This document shows, one piece after another, positions 1-7,189 of a stretch of DNA of 10,768 bases. The stretch is from Gemmatimonadales bacterium (GTDB lineage: Bacteria; Gemmatimonadota; Gemmatimonadetes; Gemmatimonadales; GWC2-71-9): positions 1 to 10,768 of the forward strand of contig JAICPP010000107.1 of assembly GCA_025929805.1 (NCBI GenBank), in the 5' to 3' direction. Position 1 is the first letter of the stretch, and every line of letters begins with the position of its first letter. Position numbers and translations under genes: made by a program. A model generated the notes under the pieces. The model saw nothing but the letters and a program-made list of their open reading frames with translations, was not told where the DNA came from and searched no databases.

Positions 1-2
1 CG

Positions 3-161
3 GGCGCTTGGCAAGCAGCCCGCTCGACTGGAACTTACACACTGGTGGGCTGCACTGTGGGTCCAGGATTCGACTTCCGAGACTTCTTCCTCGCCGCGGA
101 AGAACCGGGTGTCGGGGCAGCCCTCCGCCGTCTCGATCCAGATTATGCTCAGCTCATCTAG
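3..161 (+). CDS. Cupin_5 (DUF985) family protein, C-terminal fragment
   Basis: The gene enters from the left edge of the window; only its last 52 codons are visible, ending at TAG 159-161. The fragment contains TYTLVGCTVGPGFDFRDFFL, the strongly conserved C-terminal strand block of the Cupin_5/DUF985 family (the usual form is LVGCTVAPGFDFADFEL). A short tail, GVGAALRRLDPDYAQLI, follows. Family members are small cytoplasmic beta-barrel (jelly-roll) proteins of roughly 150-170 residues whose biochemical role is poorly defined, so no reaction is assigned. The following ureohydrolase gene starts before this one stops, so the two are probably co-transcribed. I recognised the family from the motif; the missing N-terminal two thirds cannot be assessed. 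Confidence 0.85.
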   Translation, partial: GAWQAARSTGTYTLVGCTVGPGFDFRDFFLAAEEPGVGAALRRLDPDYAQLI

Positions 162-1011
162 ACCACAGGGTCGCCTCAAACCGGAGCTGCACCGGCAGCC
201 GCCCAGGCTGTTGGGGCTGCCCTATGATGGCAGCTCCTCCTATAGCCGAGGGGCTGCGGATGCACCCCCGCTCATCCGGGCAGCTCTTCGTTCACCGCAC
301 TGGAATCTCTGGTCCGAGCAGGGCTTCGACATCGCTCAGCCGGTTGGACTGAGCGATGCCGGGGACCTTCCACTTGCCTCGGAGGTAGAACCTCGCAGGG
401 GGATAGAGCGCGGCATCAAAGAGCTTTTCGACGGCGGTTGGCGTCCACTCGCCTTGGGTGGGGATCACTCGGTGACCTACCCGATTCTGCGTGCAGTTGC
501 CAAATACAGTCCGTCGCTCACCCTGCTACATGTGGATGCTCATCCCGATCTCTACCACGAATACGAGGGCGACCTCTTCTCCCACGCCTGTCCCTTCGCC
601 CGCATCATGGAGGAGGGGCTCGCCGCCCGATTGATCCAGGTAGGCATCCGCACCATGAACGCCCATCAGCGGAGCCAGGCTGATCGCTTCGGAGTGGAGA
701 TGATTGATATGCGGGCATGTCAAGCGGGAGTACGGCCACGGACAGATGGGGCGGTATATCTCTCTATCGATCTGGACGGACTGGACCCGGCCTTTGCCCC
801 GGGAGTGTCGCACCGAGAACCCGGTGGACTGTCGGTACGAGAGGTGCTTACCCTGGTGCAGAGCATCGGAGGGATGCTGGTTGGCGCGGACGTGGTGGAG
901 TACAATCCCAGCCAGGACGTCGCCGGGCTGACGGCCACGGTCGCAGCCAAAATCGTGAAGGAAGTCGCCGGCCGAATGCTGGCAGACACGGCATCGGATA
1001 TCGCAACCTGA
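145..1011 (+). CDS. arginase/agmatinase-family ureohydrolase
   Basis: This is a cytoplasmic binuclear-manganese hydrolase of the arginase/agmatinase/formiminoglutamase superfamily, which releases urea (or formamide) from a guanidino or formimino substrate. With the ATG at 145 the protein has 288 residues, normal for the family. All metal-binding motifs are present: GGDHS (His108), DAHPD (Asp131, His133, Asp135) and SIDLDGLDP (Asp209, Asp211), plus the substrate-side Glu252 in DVVEYNPSQD. SHREPGGLS looks more agmatinase-like than arginase-like, but the true substrate (agmatine, guanidinobutyrate, formiminoglutamate and others) cannot be fixed from sequence. A GTG at 109, with a weak GGA 8 bases upstream, would add 12 residues. 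I prefer the ATG because conserved homology (LLGLPYDGSSSY) begins about 22 residues after it. The start overlaps the end of the cupin gene by 17 bases, and a DUF1877 gene follows 7 bases after the stop, suggesting one transcript. Confidence 0.92.
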   Translation: MLSSSRPQGRLKPELHRQPPRLLGLPYDGSSSYSRGAADAPPLIRAALRSPHWNLWSEQGFDIAQPVGLSDAGDLPLASEVEPRRGIERGIKELFDGGWRPLALGGDHSVTYPILRAVAKYSPSLTLLHVDAHPDLYHEYEGDLFSHACPFARIMEEGLAARLIQVGIRTMNAHQRSQADRFGVEMIDMRACQAGVRPRTDGAVYLSIDLDGLDPAFAPGVSHREPGGLSVREVLTLVQSIGGMLVGADVVEYNPSQDVAGLTATVAAKIVKEVAGRMLADTASDIAT

Positions 1012-1018
1012 GCGATCC

Positions 1019-1645
1019 ATGGGTATGTACCTCGCGCTGGCATCAGTCAGCGACGCCACGATCGAACGGCTGCATGCTGATCCGCCGTTGATCTGGCAGC
1101 TCGTGCTCCCCGACCAACCTGAGGCAGTCACCGAGGCTCGGGCGCAGATGGCACAGCAGCCCGGATTCTTGGGCCGCCTCTTCGGCCGCCGCGCAGCTCC
1201 GCCGTCGTCGCCGCCATCGCCTCCGCTCGATCTGCAAGCGGACGAGGGAGAATTGGGTGAAGCGGGCAATCTGGAGAAGGCCTGGCATGGCATTCATTAC
1301 CTTCTGACCGGCACCGCCTGGGAAGGCGATGCGCCGCTTAACTTTCTCTTGGCAGGTGGAAGGGAGGTAGATGGCATCGAGATCGGCTATGGGCCGGCCC
1401 GAACCTTCACCGCGGCAGAAACGCGGGACATCGCGGTCGCCCTGGCCCGGGTGAGCGACGAGGAACTGCGCCGGCGCTTTGCGCCGGACGAGATGATGCG
1501 CCTGGAGATTTACCCCGAGATATGGGACCGGGACCCCGAGGAGGACGACACGCTGGGATACCTCATGGAATCGGTGGCCTCCCTCCGTGAGACACTGGGA
1601 ACCGTGGTCGGCCGCGGGTACGGGCTGCTGGTTACGATCACGTAG
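1019..1645 (+). CDS. DUF1877 (YfbM-like) family protein
   Basis: The protein has 208 residues and the characteristic DUF1877 pattern. It starts with MGMYLALASVSDATIERL, has LEKAWHGIHYLLTG at about residues 85-98 followed by PLNFLLAGG, then GYGPARTFTAAE at about 123-134 and RLEIYPEIWD further on. These blocks match the E. coli YfbM family, whose function is unknown; members appear to be soluble cytoplasmic proteins. Residues 58-70 form a low-complexity proline/serine linker (APPSSPPSPP), an insertion relative to the compact family core. The ATG follows the ureohydrolase stop by only 7 bases, so translation is probably coupled. No catalytic residues can be proposed. Confidence 0.88.
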   Translation: MGMYLALASVSDATIERLHADPPLIWQLVLPDQPEAVTEARAQMAQQPGFLGRLFGRRAAPPSSPPSPPLDLQADEGELGEAGNLEKAWHGIHYLLTGTAWEGDAPLNFLLAGGREVDGIEIGYGPARTFTAAETRDIAVALARVSDEELRRRFAPDEMMRLEIYPEIWDRDPEEDDTLGYLMESVASLRETLGTVVGRGYGLLVTIT

Positions 1646-1676
1646 AGTACCGTGTGTCACATCTCTCCGGGTTGGC

Positions 1677-1702
1677 TTGTTCCACTTTGACCAGTGGAGT
1701 AA
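1677..1702 (+). repeat. imperfect hairpin upstream of the lipoprotein gene
   Basis: The sequence TCCACT, a six-base loop TTGACC, then AGTGGA forms a 6-bp perfect stem at 1681-1698. Two G-T wobbles followed by two A-T pairs extend it to about 10 bp at 1677-1702. It lies in the 87-base gap between the DUF1877 gene and the lipoprotein gene. It has no T-run, so it is not a convincing intrinsic terminator; it could be an operator-like palindrome or chance. Nothing else is apparent in this gap apart from the ribosome binding site. Confidence 0.3.
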
Positions 1703-1720
1703 TTACCGACCAAGGAAGCC

Positions 1721-1728
1721 AGGAGGTG
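1721..1728 (+). promoter_or_regulatory. strong ribosome binding site for the lipoprotein gene
   Basis: AGGAGGTG, a near-perfect Shine-Dalgarno sequence, lies 4 bases (from AGGAGGTG) or 6 bases (from AGGAGG) upstream of ATG 1733. It is among the best ribosome binding sites in the window and fixes the start of the small lipoprotein. Confidence 0.85.
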
Positions 1729-1732
1729 CACG

Positions 1733-2071
1733 ATGTCGCTCCGCATCATTTCAGCCGCATTAGCCGTGACTATGGTCCTTCTAGTTGCCTGCAACGGCGG
1801 TTCCTCCGGTCCAGGCACCCGCTTCGATCCACCAAATACCGATTTCGCGACCGGATTGGGCATCACGCCTCCCCCACCGGTGACGCCGGAGCAGGCCATG
1901 GCGATCGCCGCCGCTGCGGCCGGCGGGACGGCGGTCGGCGTGGAGCAGGAGTCCGAGGGTGGCGAGCTCCTGTACGAGGTCAAGGTTCAGACGGCCACGG
2001 GTCGAATGGAGGTTGAGGTTCGTGCCTCCGATGGCGGCGTGGTGGAAATCGAGGGGGACGACGACGACTGA
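1733..2071 (+). CDS. small lipoprotein with a PepSY-like domain
   Basis: The 112-residue product begins with a type II (lipoprotein) signal peptide: a short basic start (MSLR), a hydrophobic stretch and the lipobox LVAC with Cys20. It is therefore expected to be lipid-anchored on the periplasmic side. After a proline-rich linker (residues 41-50) comes one PepSY-like domain at about residues 49-106: VTPEQAMAIAAAAAGG as the helix, then LLYEVKVQTATGRMEVEVRA and DGGVVEIEGDDDD as the strands. PepSY domains occur in protease propeptides and in small periplasmic proteins and are often proposed to be inhibitory or chaperone-like; no partner protease is visible here. The C-terminus is very acidic (EGDDDD). 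The metallophosphoesterase gene starts 24-27 bases downstream on the same strand. Confidence 0.8.
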   Translation: MSLRIISAALAVTMVLLVACNGGSSGPGTRFDPPNTDFATGLGITPPPPVTPEQAMAIAAAAAGGTAVGVEQESEGGELLYEVKVQTATGRMEVEVRASDGGVVEIEGDDDD

Positions 2072-2098
2072 GATCCGGATGCAGGCGGCCGTTCCGTG

Positions 2099-3439
2099 AT
2101 GGTGCTAGTCAGTGATCTGCATCTCACCGACGAACGCGTCGCCCGAAATGTAAACCCCGAGGCGTTCCAGCTTTTCGGGGATGAAGTTGCTGCTACAGCC
2201 GTCAAGCGGGGTGCCAAGGAGACCCACGTCGTGTTGCTGGGAGACACGTTCGACGTGGTCCGGAGTGATTACTGGTTACGGGAGCGGATCGGGCCGGCCG
2301 ACCGGCCCTGGGGCGGCGACCTGGACCAGACCGGCATGAATGCCAGCAGTGCCGTCGAGCGCCAGTTTCAGGTGGTCATGCGCGACATCCTCGCTACGCC
2401 GGCCGCCCAAACGCTCGCCGCGACACTGGCGGAACTGGAGCGAACCACCCCGGCGCTTTCAGTCACCTGTATCATTGGCAACCACGATCGGGTGCTCTGG
2501 AATTTTCCCAGCCTGCAGGATCAGATCAGACGAGCCATCCCCCCGATCTCCACCTTCGGCGCCAAGGTCGAGTCTGCGGAGTACGGCGTGCTGGCGCGGC
2601 ACGGGCACGAGTGGGACGCGAACACCCACGGCTGGGAGTTTCGGAACAAGGTGCTGGTACCCGGGGAGAACATTGGCCGCTTCTCACCCGAAGCCTACCA
2701 GGTCATGGCAATCGGTGAGGCGCTGACCGCCGAGTTGATGGGTGGGCTGATTTATCACGCCGCAAGACTCGGCACGCCCGCCGCGATCGTGGAGCAGCTG
2801 AAGGACGTGAACAATCTCCGGCCCATGCTGCACGTATTCGAGTGGCTGGAGTGGCTTGGCGCACATGAGCGGCGGGAGGATCAGGAACGGCTCTACGAGG
2901 CGCTCCGGCTTTCGCTCGATGGTCTGCTCGGCTGCAGCCTGGCCAGGCAGTGGGATCGGATGCGTACCGACGTCATTGTGTCGGCCGATCTGGTCGATCG
3001 TTTGCAGCAGGCACGGCAGCTACTCATGGGTCCGGACTTCAGGACCTTTCGGGGCCGCGTCGAAGGTCTCAAGCGGCTGGAGCGAGCGTTTCCGGTGCTC
3101 TTCAGGGAGGAGGACCGCCTCCGGGAAGGCGCCCGGTCGGAGGAGGTGTTTCGGAGTTCGCCGCTTGGAAGCCCCGTCCAGCGGGTTGTCTACGGACACA
3201 CCCATAGGGCCCGGCACGACTACTTCCACGGCAACCAGGACGGCACGGTCCAGATGTACATCAACACAGGGACTTACCTGCCGCTCATCACCGAAGCCGC
3301 CGACGGGCAGTCGTTCGCCAGTTCCATCCAAATGGTCTTCGTCTATCTCTACCGCGGGGACGAGGACCTGGACACCAAACAGCCCGGAACAACGTCGATG
3401 GATATGTGGACCGGTATCCGCCGGAAGGTGTACCTCTGA
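2099..3439 (+). CDS. calcineurin-like metallophosphoesterase
   Basis: This is a binuclear-metal phosphoesterase of the calcineurin-like superfamily, 446 residues from ATG 2099 (a GTG immediately before it at 2096 is an alternative). The five metal motifs occur in order: SDLHL (Asp6, His8), LLGDTFD (Asp49), IGNHD (Asn128, His129), RHGHEWD (His170 region) and YGHTH (His367, His369). The phosphoesterase core is split: about 180 residues, roughly 190-355, lie between the fourth and fifth motifs. They are mostly helical in character and lack recognisable motifs; they may be a substrate-restricting cap. This makes the protein longer than typical 250-300 residue members such as UDP-diacylglucosamine pyrophosphatase (LpxH-like). 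There is no signal peptide or membrane segment, so it is probably cytoplasmic. The substrate is unknown: nucleotide, phospholipid precursor and phosphoprotein all remain possible. Confidence 0.88.
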   Translation: MVLVSDLHLTDERVARNVNPEAFQLFGDEVAATAVKRGAKETHVVLLGDTFDVVRSDYWLRERIGPADRPWGGDLDQTGMNASSAVERQFQVVMRDILATPAAQTLAATLAELERTTPALSVTCIIGNHDRVLWNFPSLQDQIRRAIPPISTFGAKVESAEYGVLARHGHEWDANTHGWEFRNKVLVPGENIGRFSPEAYQVMAIGEALTAELMGGLIYHAARLGTPAAIVEQLKDVNNLRPMLHVFEWLEWLGAHERREDQERLYEALRLSLDGLLGCSLARQWDRMRTDVIVSADLVDRLQQARQLLMGPDFRTFRGRVEGLKRLERAFPVLFREEDRLREGARSEEVFRSSPLGSPVQRVVYGHTHRARHDYFHGNQDGTVQMYINTGTYLPLITEAADGQSFASSIQMVFVYLYRGDEDLDTKQPGTTSMDMWTGIRRKVYL

Positions 3440-3466
3440 TGCGTCCTACATTTTGGTGAGCAGACT

Positions 3467-3715
3467 ATGTCAGCCAGAGTCGAGATTCCGTTCCCTCCGA
3501 GGCCTGATCAACCGCGCCCCGGTCGGGTGGATCCTCCCTGGGTGCCGTTCGAGCCCCGATGGGAGTACCAGGAGCTGATCCGCGATCTTGAAAGCGAGGA
3601 GCCGCTTAGTGAAAGTGAGCTGAATGCTCTTGGCGGGGAGCACTGGGAATTGGCCGGCATCCTGCACGAGAGGGGCAGGGCCCATTTCTACTTCAAGCGC
3701 GAGCGGGGCCGCTGA
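3467..3715 (+). CDS. small DUF4177-like protein
   Basis: This 82-residue protein starts with a proline-rich segment (residues 9-30) and ends in a compact domain. The domain has WEYQELIRDL at the start, LNALGGEHWELAGIL in the middle and AHFYFKRER at the end. The spacing of WEY, LN.LG..HWEL and YFKR matches the DUF4177 pattern (usually LN.LG.EGWELV ... FKR), a small alpha/beta fold of unknown function. His replaces the usual Gly in the EGWEL block. The gene follows the metallophosphoesterase by 27 bases on the same strand, and its stop lies 6 bases from the stop of the convergent methyltransferase gene. The ATG has only a weak GGTGAG upstream, so the start is less certain than the gene. Confidence 0.72.
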   Translation: MSARVEIPFPPRPDQPRPGRVDPPWVPFEPRWEYQELIRDLESEEPLSESELNALGGEHWELAGILHERGRAHFYFKRERGR

Positions 3716-3721
3716 GGAGAT

Positions 3722-4447
3722 CTAGCGGACTCCGCGCAGCAGCGGGACGAAACGAACTGGAATCAGCTGCCGGGATGCGAGCCGGCCCCGGGCATCCTTC
3801 TGAATCAGAACCAGATCCTGATGGGAGTCCGGGTCCCCCACCGGCATGACCAGCCGACCTCCCGGCGCAAGCTGCTCGAGGAGTGCCGGGGGAACCGAAT
3901 CGGCGGCTGCGGTAACCAGAATGCCTTCGAACGGCGCCGCTTCCGGCCAGCCGGCGTAGCCGTCTCCGTGACGAACCTTGACGTCAGAGTACCCCAGGCG
4001 GGCTAGTCGGTCTCTCGCTTGGCTGGCGAGCGCCTCGAAGATCTCGATGGTCCACACTCGGCAGCCCGTTTCAGCGAGAATTGCGGCTTGATAGCCTGAA
4101 CCGGTCCCGACCTCGAGTACCCGCTTGCCGGTGCGAGGCTCTATTAGCTCGGTCATCATGCCAACGACGGAAGGCTGGGAGATGGTCTGCTGGTAGCCGA
4201 TCGGCAGCGGCGTATTTACATAGGCGTAGACGCGCTGGTCTTCGGGGACGAACTCATGCCGCGGGACGGTTCGAATCGCCGCTAGCGTTGCCGAATCCCG
4301 GATTCCGTCCCGGGCAACTTCCGCCACCAGTTGTTCCCGTGACTCACGCAACTGGTCCGCTGTCGATTCCCGCTGAGCGCAGGCCGGCGTGGTGAGTGTG
4401 AGGGACAAAAAGACCGCGGCGAAAGCATTGGCACGAGACACTATCAA
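3722..4447 (-). CDS. pcm: protein-L-isoaspartate O-methyltransferase with a signal peptide
   Basis: This SAM-dependent enzyme methylates abnormal L-isoaspartyl residues so that they can revert to normal aspartyl. The PCMT signature LPIGYQQTISQPSVVGMM is at about residues 81-98, the SAM-binding motif LEVGTGSGYQ at 111-120, the ribose-binding acidic block VWTIEIFEAL at 131-140, and LAPGGRLVMPVG and the terminal VRFVPLLRG block follow. Unlike E. coli Pcm, residues 1-24 form a signal peptide with a hydrophobic core and a plausible signal peptidase I site after ACA. Cys23 does not sit in a good lipobox. No internal Met exists before the conserved domain, so export is likely genuine. The start is TTG 4447 (5 bases after a G-run) or GTG 4441, both behind the same ribosome binding site. 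The gene lies 34 bases downstream of the DUF5916 gene on the same strand, probably one operon. Confidence 0.92.
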   Translation of the reverse strand: MIVSRANAFAAVFLSLTLTTPACAQRESTADQLRESREQLVAEVARDGIRDSATLAAIRTVPRHEFVPEDQRVYAYVNTPLPIGYQQTISQPSVVGMMTELIEPRTGKRVLEVGTGSGYQAAILAETGCRVWTIEIFEALASQARDRLARLGYSDVKVRHGDGYAGWPEAAPFEGILVTAAADSVPPALLEQLAPGGRLVMPVGDPDSHQDLVLIQKDARGRLASRQLIPVRFVPLLRGVR

Positions 4448-4452
4448 GAGAT

Positions 4453-4459
4453 CCCCCCT
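4453..4459 (-). promoter_or_regulatory. G-run ribosome binding site for pcm
   Basis: Read on the minus strand this is AGGGGGG. Its last G lies 5 bases before TTG 4447 and 11 bases before GTG 4441. The shorter spacing favours TTG and the stronger codon favours GTG, so the exact start stays open by two residues. Confidence 0.5.
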
Positions 4460-4486
4460 ACCCGCTTACCCGCCTAGCCGCTTACC
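4458..4486. repeat. two 13-base direct repeats with a 16-base period
   Basis: CTACCCGCTTACC (4458-4470) and CTAGCCGCTTACC (4474-4486) differ at one position and are offset by exactly 16 bases. They fill the short gap between the DUF5916 and methyltransferase genes, and the second copy contains the DUF5916 stop codon (TAA on the minus strand, 4484-4482). They could be a small processing or regulatory element or simple slippage expansion. Confidence 0.4.
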
Positions 4487-6737
4487 GTCTGAGCTGGTAC
4501 GCCAGCTTCACGAAGAATCCGTCGTTCGTCCGCTCCAGCCGCGACCAGTTGAACTCCGCGTCACTCTCCAGTGAGCTGCCGTAGCCCAGAAAGGCGACCG
4601 TTCCAGGGGTCGGCTCATAGGAAGCGAGGAGGTCGACTCGAAGCCCGTTGAAGTCCGCGGTCGGTTGCGCCGCTCCGCTCACAAAGAGCGAGTCCCCCGT
4701 CGCCGGATCCAGCAATGTGGCTCTTCGCTCGGATCGGTATTCGCCGATGACCCGAAAGAAGAGCGCGCGGTTTGGCTGATACTCTAATTTGAGCCGAGGG
4801 ATGGTCGAGCGGGCAAACTCGCTGCCGTCGAGACGGGAGAGCCGGAACACCGTCCCCGTGGCCACAGCCCGAATGGTGGAGGCCGGCCGCAGCTCCAGGC
4901 CACCAGTGAAGACCCATCCGGTACCGGTGGTTCCCTCCTCGAAGATGGCGGCACGGCCGCGCTGGTAGGACGCCTCGATATCAAATATCCGCCAGACCGG
5001 GGTGATTACTTTGGCCTGCCAGGTGAAGCCGGAAAAATCGTCTCCCGGCAGGTAGGCCGGCCCGGTGGGGCTGCCACTGGTGTAACCGCCAAAGCTGCTG
5101 TCCTGGAAGTGTACGAAGTTGCGCTCGAAGTGGCCGTTCAGCTCCCAGCCGCCGCGGAGTTGGAAGGTGGCGTCCAGTTGCTCTCGTCCCTCCAAGCCCG
5201 GCTTGAAGCCGAAGTCGTCATACAGCCAGGTGCGCTCCGGGCCGAAGAACACCGTGAGGTTCTCCAGCAGCGCGCCACGGCCGCCGTACAGGGTCAGACG
5301 ATTGAACGCGTGACCGGTCACCACCCCGCTCCGCAGGCGGTTCACGAAACCAGCCTGAGCGTCGAAATCGGGCCCGATCCCGCTGAGGATGTAGTTGAAG
5401 CCCCAGGACCGTCCGGTTCGGTCGTACTCCGCCTGCCAGATGGGAGCGCTGCCCTTGCCGGTTGTCCAGGAGCGGCCGTACTGGAACTGAGCGTAATAAA
5501 GGTTCCAGACGTAGCGGAAGTCTCCCGCGAGAACCCGATTGTGGTTGCCGGGCTGGTCCCGGTTGGTGAAGGTCACGCCGGCAATCGAGTTGCGGCCGAA
5601 ATCGCGACGCAGCCGGGTGATGTTGAACCAGGCGTCATCGGCGCCAGTCTCGTCCACCGCAGTCAGATGGGCCACGCCGAGCTGGCCGAACTTGCCAGTG
5701 AGCTTGGCGCCGGCCTTGGGATCCACGATGCGCCGGGTGTACACCAGCGTCTGGGGCGACCCGAACAGCTCGATGCCTTCCAGGAAGAAGGGCCGTTTCT
5801 CGGGAAAGAACAGAGCGAAGCGCTCGTTCACCGTCACCTGGCCGGCATCGCTCTCAACCTGGCTGAAGTCCGGGTTAGCGGTGGCGTCCAGCGCGTAGCT
5901 GCTGAAGCCGAGTCGCAGATTGAGTCCCGCATCTGGATTGAGGTCTTCGCGGGCAAATCTGCCGCTTACCCCATCGCGATAGCCATTGGCCGTGGCGGTC
6001 AGGAAGGGTTGAGCCTCGACCGTAACGCCGTGCCGCATGTCGTGCAGCCCACCGAGCGCACCTTCCTGTCCCAGGAAGCTCGCGTTCGCGCGGCGCACGT
6101 CGGTCCAGGTATCGGTGTAGCCGGTGCGCTGAACTACACGGGTGACATTGAATCCCCAGCTCTGCGGATCACTTCCGGGATAACGAAGGCTTTTGAAGGG
6201 AATCCGGATCTCGATCTCGTATCCCCGGTCGGTGATGCGTCCCTTCGACTCCCAGGTGAAGTCTGGATTCTTATCGACGTTGCCGGGTATGAGGCTACTG
6301 GCCACCCCTGCCCCCTCGCTCCGCACTCCGTCGGTCTGTACGCCGAGGGGATTCACCCCGAAGAAGAACGCGCGGCGGTGGTCATGGAAAGTGTCCAGGT
6401 CGAGGATCACATGGTCCTCGTTGTCGATGTTGTCGCGGTCCGCCACCGTGGCCCGAATCGTGGCCGGGCTCCGGTCGTGGGCAACGATACCGAAGTAAAT
6501 GGCATCGGGTGCGTACCAGACCAGCACCTCGGTCCTCTCTTCCGCGGGGCGGCCATCCACCGGCTGATACTGCCAGAAGCCGGTGAGCCGGGTAGCCTGA
6601 GCCCAGACCGTCTCCTCCAGCTTGCCGTCCACCACGCTCGAACTTTCCAGGCGGGGGATCGGCGCCGTGGGTGAGCCTTTCCCCTCGACAACCACGCCCG
6701 GGTTGGAGCCCTGAAGGAGCAGGAGGAACGCGAGCAT
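4482..6737 (-). CDS. DUF5916 outer-membrane barrel protein with CBM9-like N-terminal domain
   Basis: The predicted product has 751 residues from ATG 6737. An upstream in-frame TTG at 6776 would add 13 residues ahead of the signal peptide and has no good ribosome binding site. The N-terminus MLAFLLLLQ is a short hydrophobic export signal. A CBM9/DOMON-like domain follows at about residues 27-220: IPRLESSSVVDGKLEETVWAQA, then DIYFGIVAHD-like and DEDHVILDLDTF-like blocks. The hallmark of DUF5916, NPDFSQVESDAGQV followed by FFPEKRPFFLEGIELF, lies at about residues 295-330. The remaining 400 residues alternate short amphipathic strands with aromatic girdles, consistent with a large outer-membrane beta-barrel, ending in FFVKLAYQLRR. 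The family is often labelled a putative hydrolase or membrane-associated carbohydrate-binding protein; its substrate is unknown. It is the first gene of a unit with pcm. Confidence 0.9.
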   Translation of the reverse strand: MLAFLLLLQGSNPGVVVEGKGSPTAPIPRLESSSVVDGKLEETVWAQATRLTGFWQYQPVDGRPAEERTEVLVWYAPDAIYFGIVAHDRSPATIRATVADRDNIDNEDHVILDLDTFHDHRRAFFFGVNPLGVQTDGVRSEGAGVASSLIPGNVDKNPDFTWESKGRITDRGYEIEIRIPFKSLRYPGSDPQSWGFNVTRVVQRTGYTDTWTDVRRANASFLGQEGALGGLHDMRHGVTVEAQPFLTATANGYRDGVSGRFAREDLNPDAGLNLRLGFSSYALDATANPDFSQVESDAGQVTVNERFALFFPEKRPFFLEGIELFGSPQTLVYTRRIVDPKAGAKLTGKFGQLGVAHLTAVDETGADDAWFNITRLRRDFGRNSIAGVTFTNRDQPGNHNRVLAGDFRYVWNLYYAQFQYGRSWTTGKGSAPIWQAEYDRTGRSWGFNYILSGIGPDFDAQAGFVNRLRSGVVTGHAFNRLTLYGGRGALLENLTVFFGPERTWLYDDFGFKPGLEGREQLDATFQLRGGWELNGHFERNFVHFQDSSFGGYTSGSPTGPAYLPGDDFSGFTWQAKVITPVWRIFDIEASYQRGRAAIFEEGTTGTGWVFTGGLELRPASTIRAVATGTVFRLSRLDGSEFARSTIPRLKLEYQPNRALFFRVIGEYRSERRATLLDPATGDSLFVSGAAQPTADFNGLRVDLLASYEPTPGTVAFLGYGSSLESDAEFNWSRLERTNDGFFVKLAYQLRR

Positions 6738-6922
6738 GTTTGCTGAATTGAGGTCGGTTAGCTGGGGTGGCCCCAATGAAAATAGTGACGAAAAGATCTA
6801 CGAGCACGCTTACATGCAAGTTTCCTGTGTCGCGCGCTGACCCTCGCTCCCTCGAGTATTCGGCGGTAAACTCGGGAGACTTCGAACAGCTCGGTTGACA
6901 CCCGGCCCCTTGAGACGACGAT
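6738..6922. other. divergent intergenic region with no identified gene
   Basis: This 185-base gap separates the DUF5916 gene (leftward) from the small membrane protein gene (rightward), so it must hold the promoters of both. I see a TTGACA hexamer at 6895-6900 but no well-spaced -10 box before ATG 6923. A loose inverted repeat (CTCCCTCGAG near 6848 and CTCGGGAG near 6871) is the only structure noticed. No RNA gene or short ORF stands out. Confidence 0.4.
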
Positions 6923-7180
6923 ATGGATGAGCGCTTCGGGTTGGCGCTGGTGGCCCTGCTGCTGGCGCTCATGCTCCTGGTCTGGGCCTATGGCATTTAC
7001 TGTTATGTCCAGATGGTTCGCCACCGCCGCGCCGGTGTTCCGGCCATGTCGATGATGTGGCCCAGTGAGTACCTCACCGAGCGAGGACGCGAGTTTCGGA
7101 GTCGAGCCCTGCGGAGCTATCTGGCATTTGCCCTCCTTGCCCTGCTCTTGCTGCTGTTGAACTGGCTCCTTCCATTTTGA
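6923..7180 (+). CDS. small two-helix membrane protein of unknown function
   Basis: The 85-residue product has two clear membrane helices. The first is at about residues 6-29 (GLALVALLLALMLLVWAYGI and on); the second is at about 67-84 (LAFALLALLLLLLNWLLPF). Between them is a basic, cytoplasmic-looking loop of about 37 residues (RHRRAGVPAMSMMWPSEYL, then ERGREFRSRALRS), so both termini probably face the periplasm. I do not recognise a family. The ORF uses coherent coding composition with a Leu-rich second helix, and it is transcribed divergently from the DUF5916 gene. No strong ribosome binding site precedes the ATG. The gene ends 10 bases before an inverted-repeat element. Confidence 0.7.
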   Translation: MDERFGLALVALLLALMLLVWAYGIYCYVQMVRHRRAGVPAMSMMWPSEYLTERGREFRSRALRSYLAFALLALLLLLLNWLLPF

Positions 7181-7189
7181 AAGAAGAAC

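Noticed and set aside
8..352. A 114-codon plus-strand frame at the left edge
   Set aside because: The Cupin_5 C-terminus and the ureohydrolase N-terminus explain the same bases in other frames with conserved motifs.
526..1293. A 255-codon open frame on the minus strand
   Set aside because: It lies antisense to the ureohydrolase and DUF1877 genes, both of which have strong family motifs; its own translation looks random.
5109..6674. A 521-codon open frame on the plus strand opposite the DUF5916 gene
   Set aside because: It is a mirror-frame shadow in GC-rich coding sequence; the translation has no recognisable domain, while the minus strand encodes a clear DUF5916 protein.
6895..6927. TTGACA as a -35 box for the small membrane protein gene
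   Set aside because: Any -10 hexamer at 16-18 bases would overlap the start codon at 6923, so transcription would start inside the gene; no better -10 was seen.
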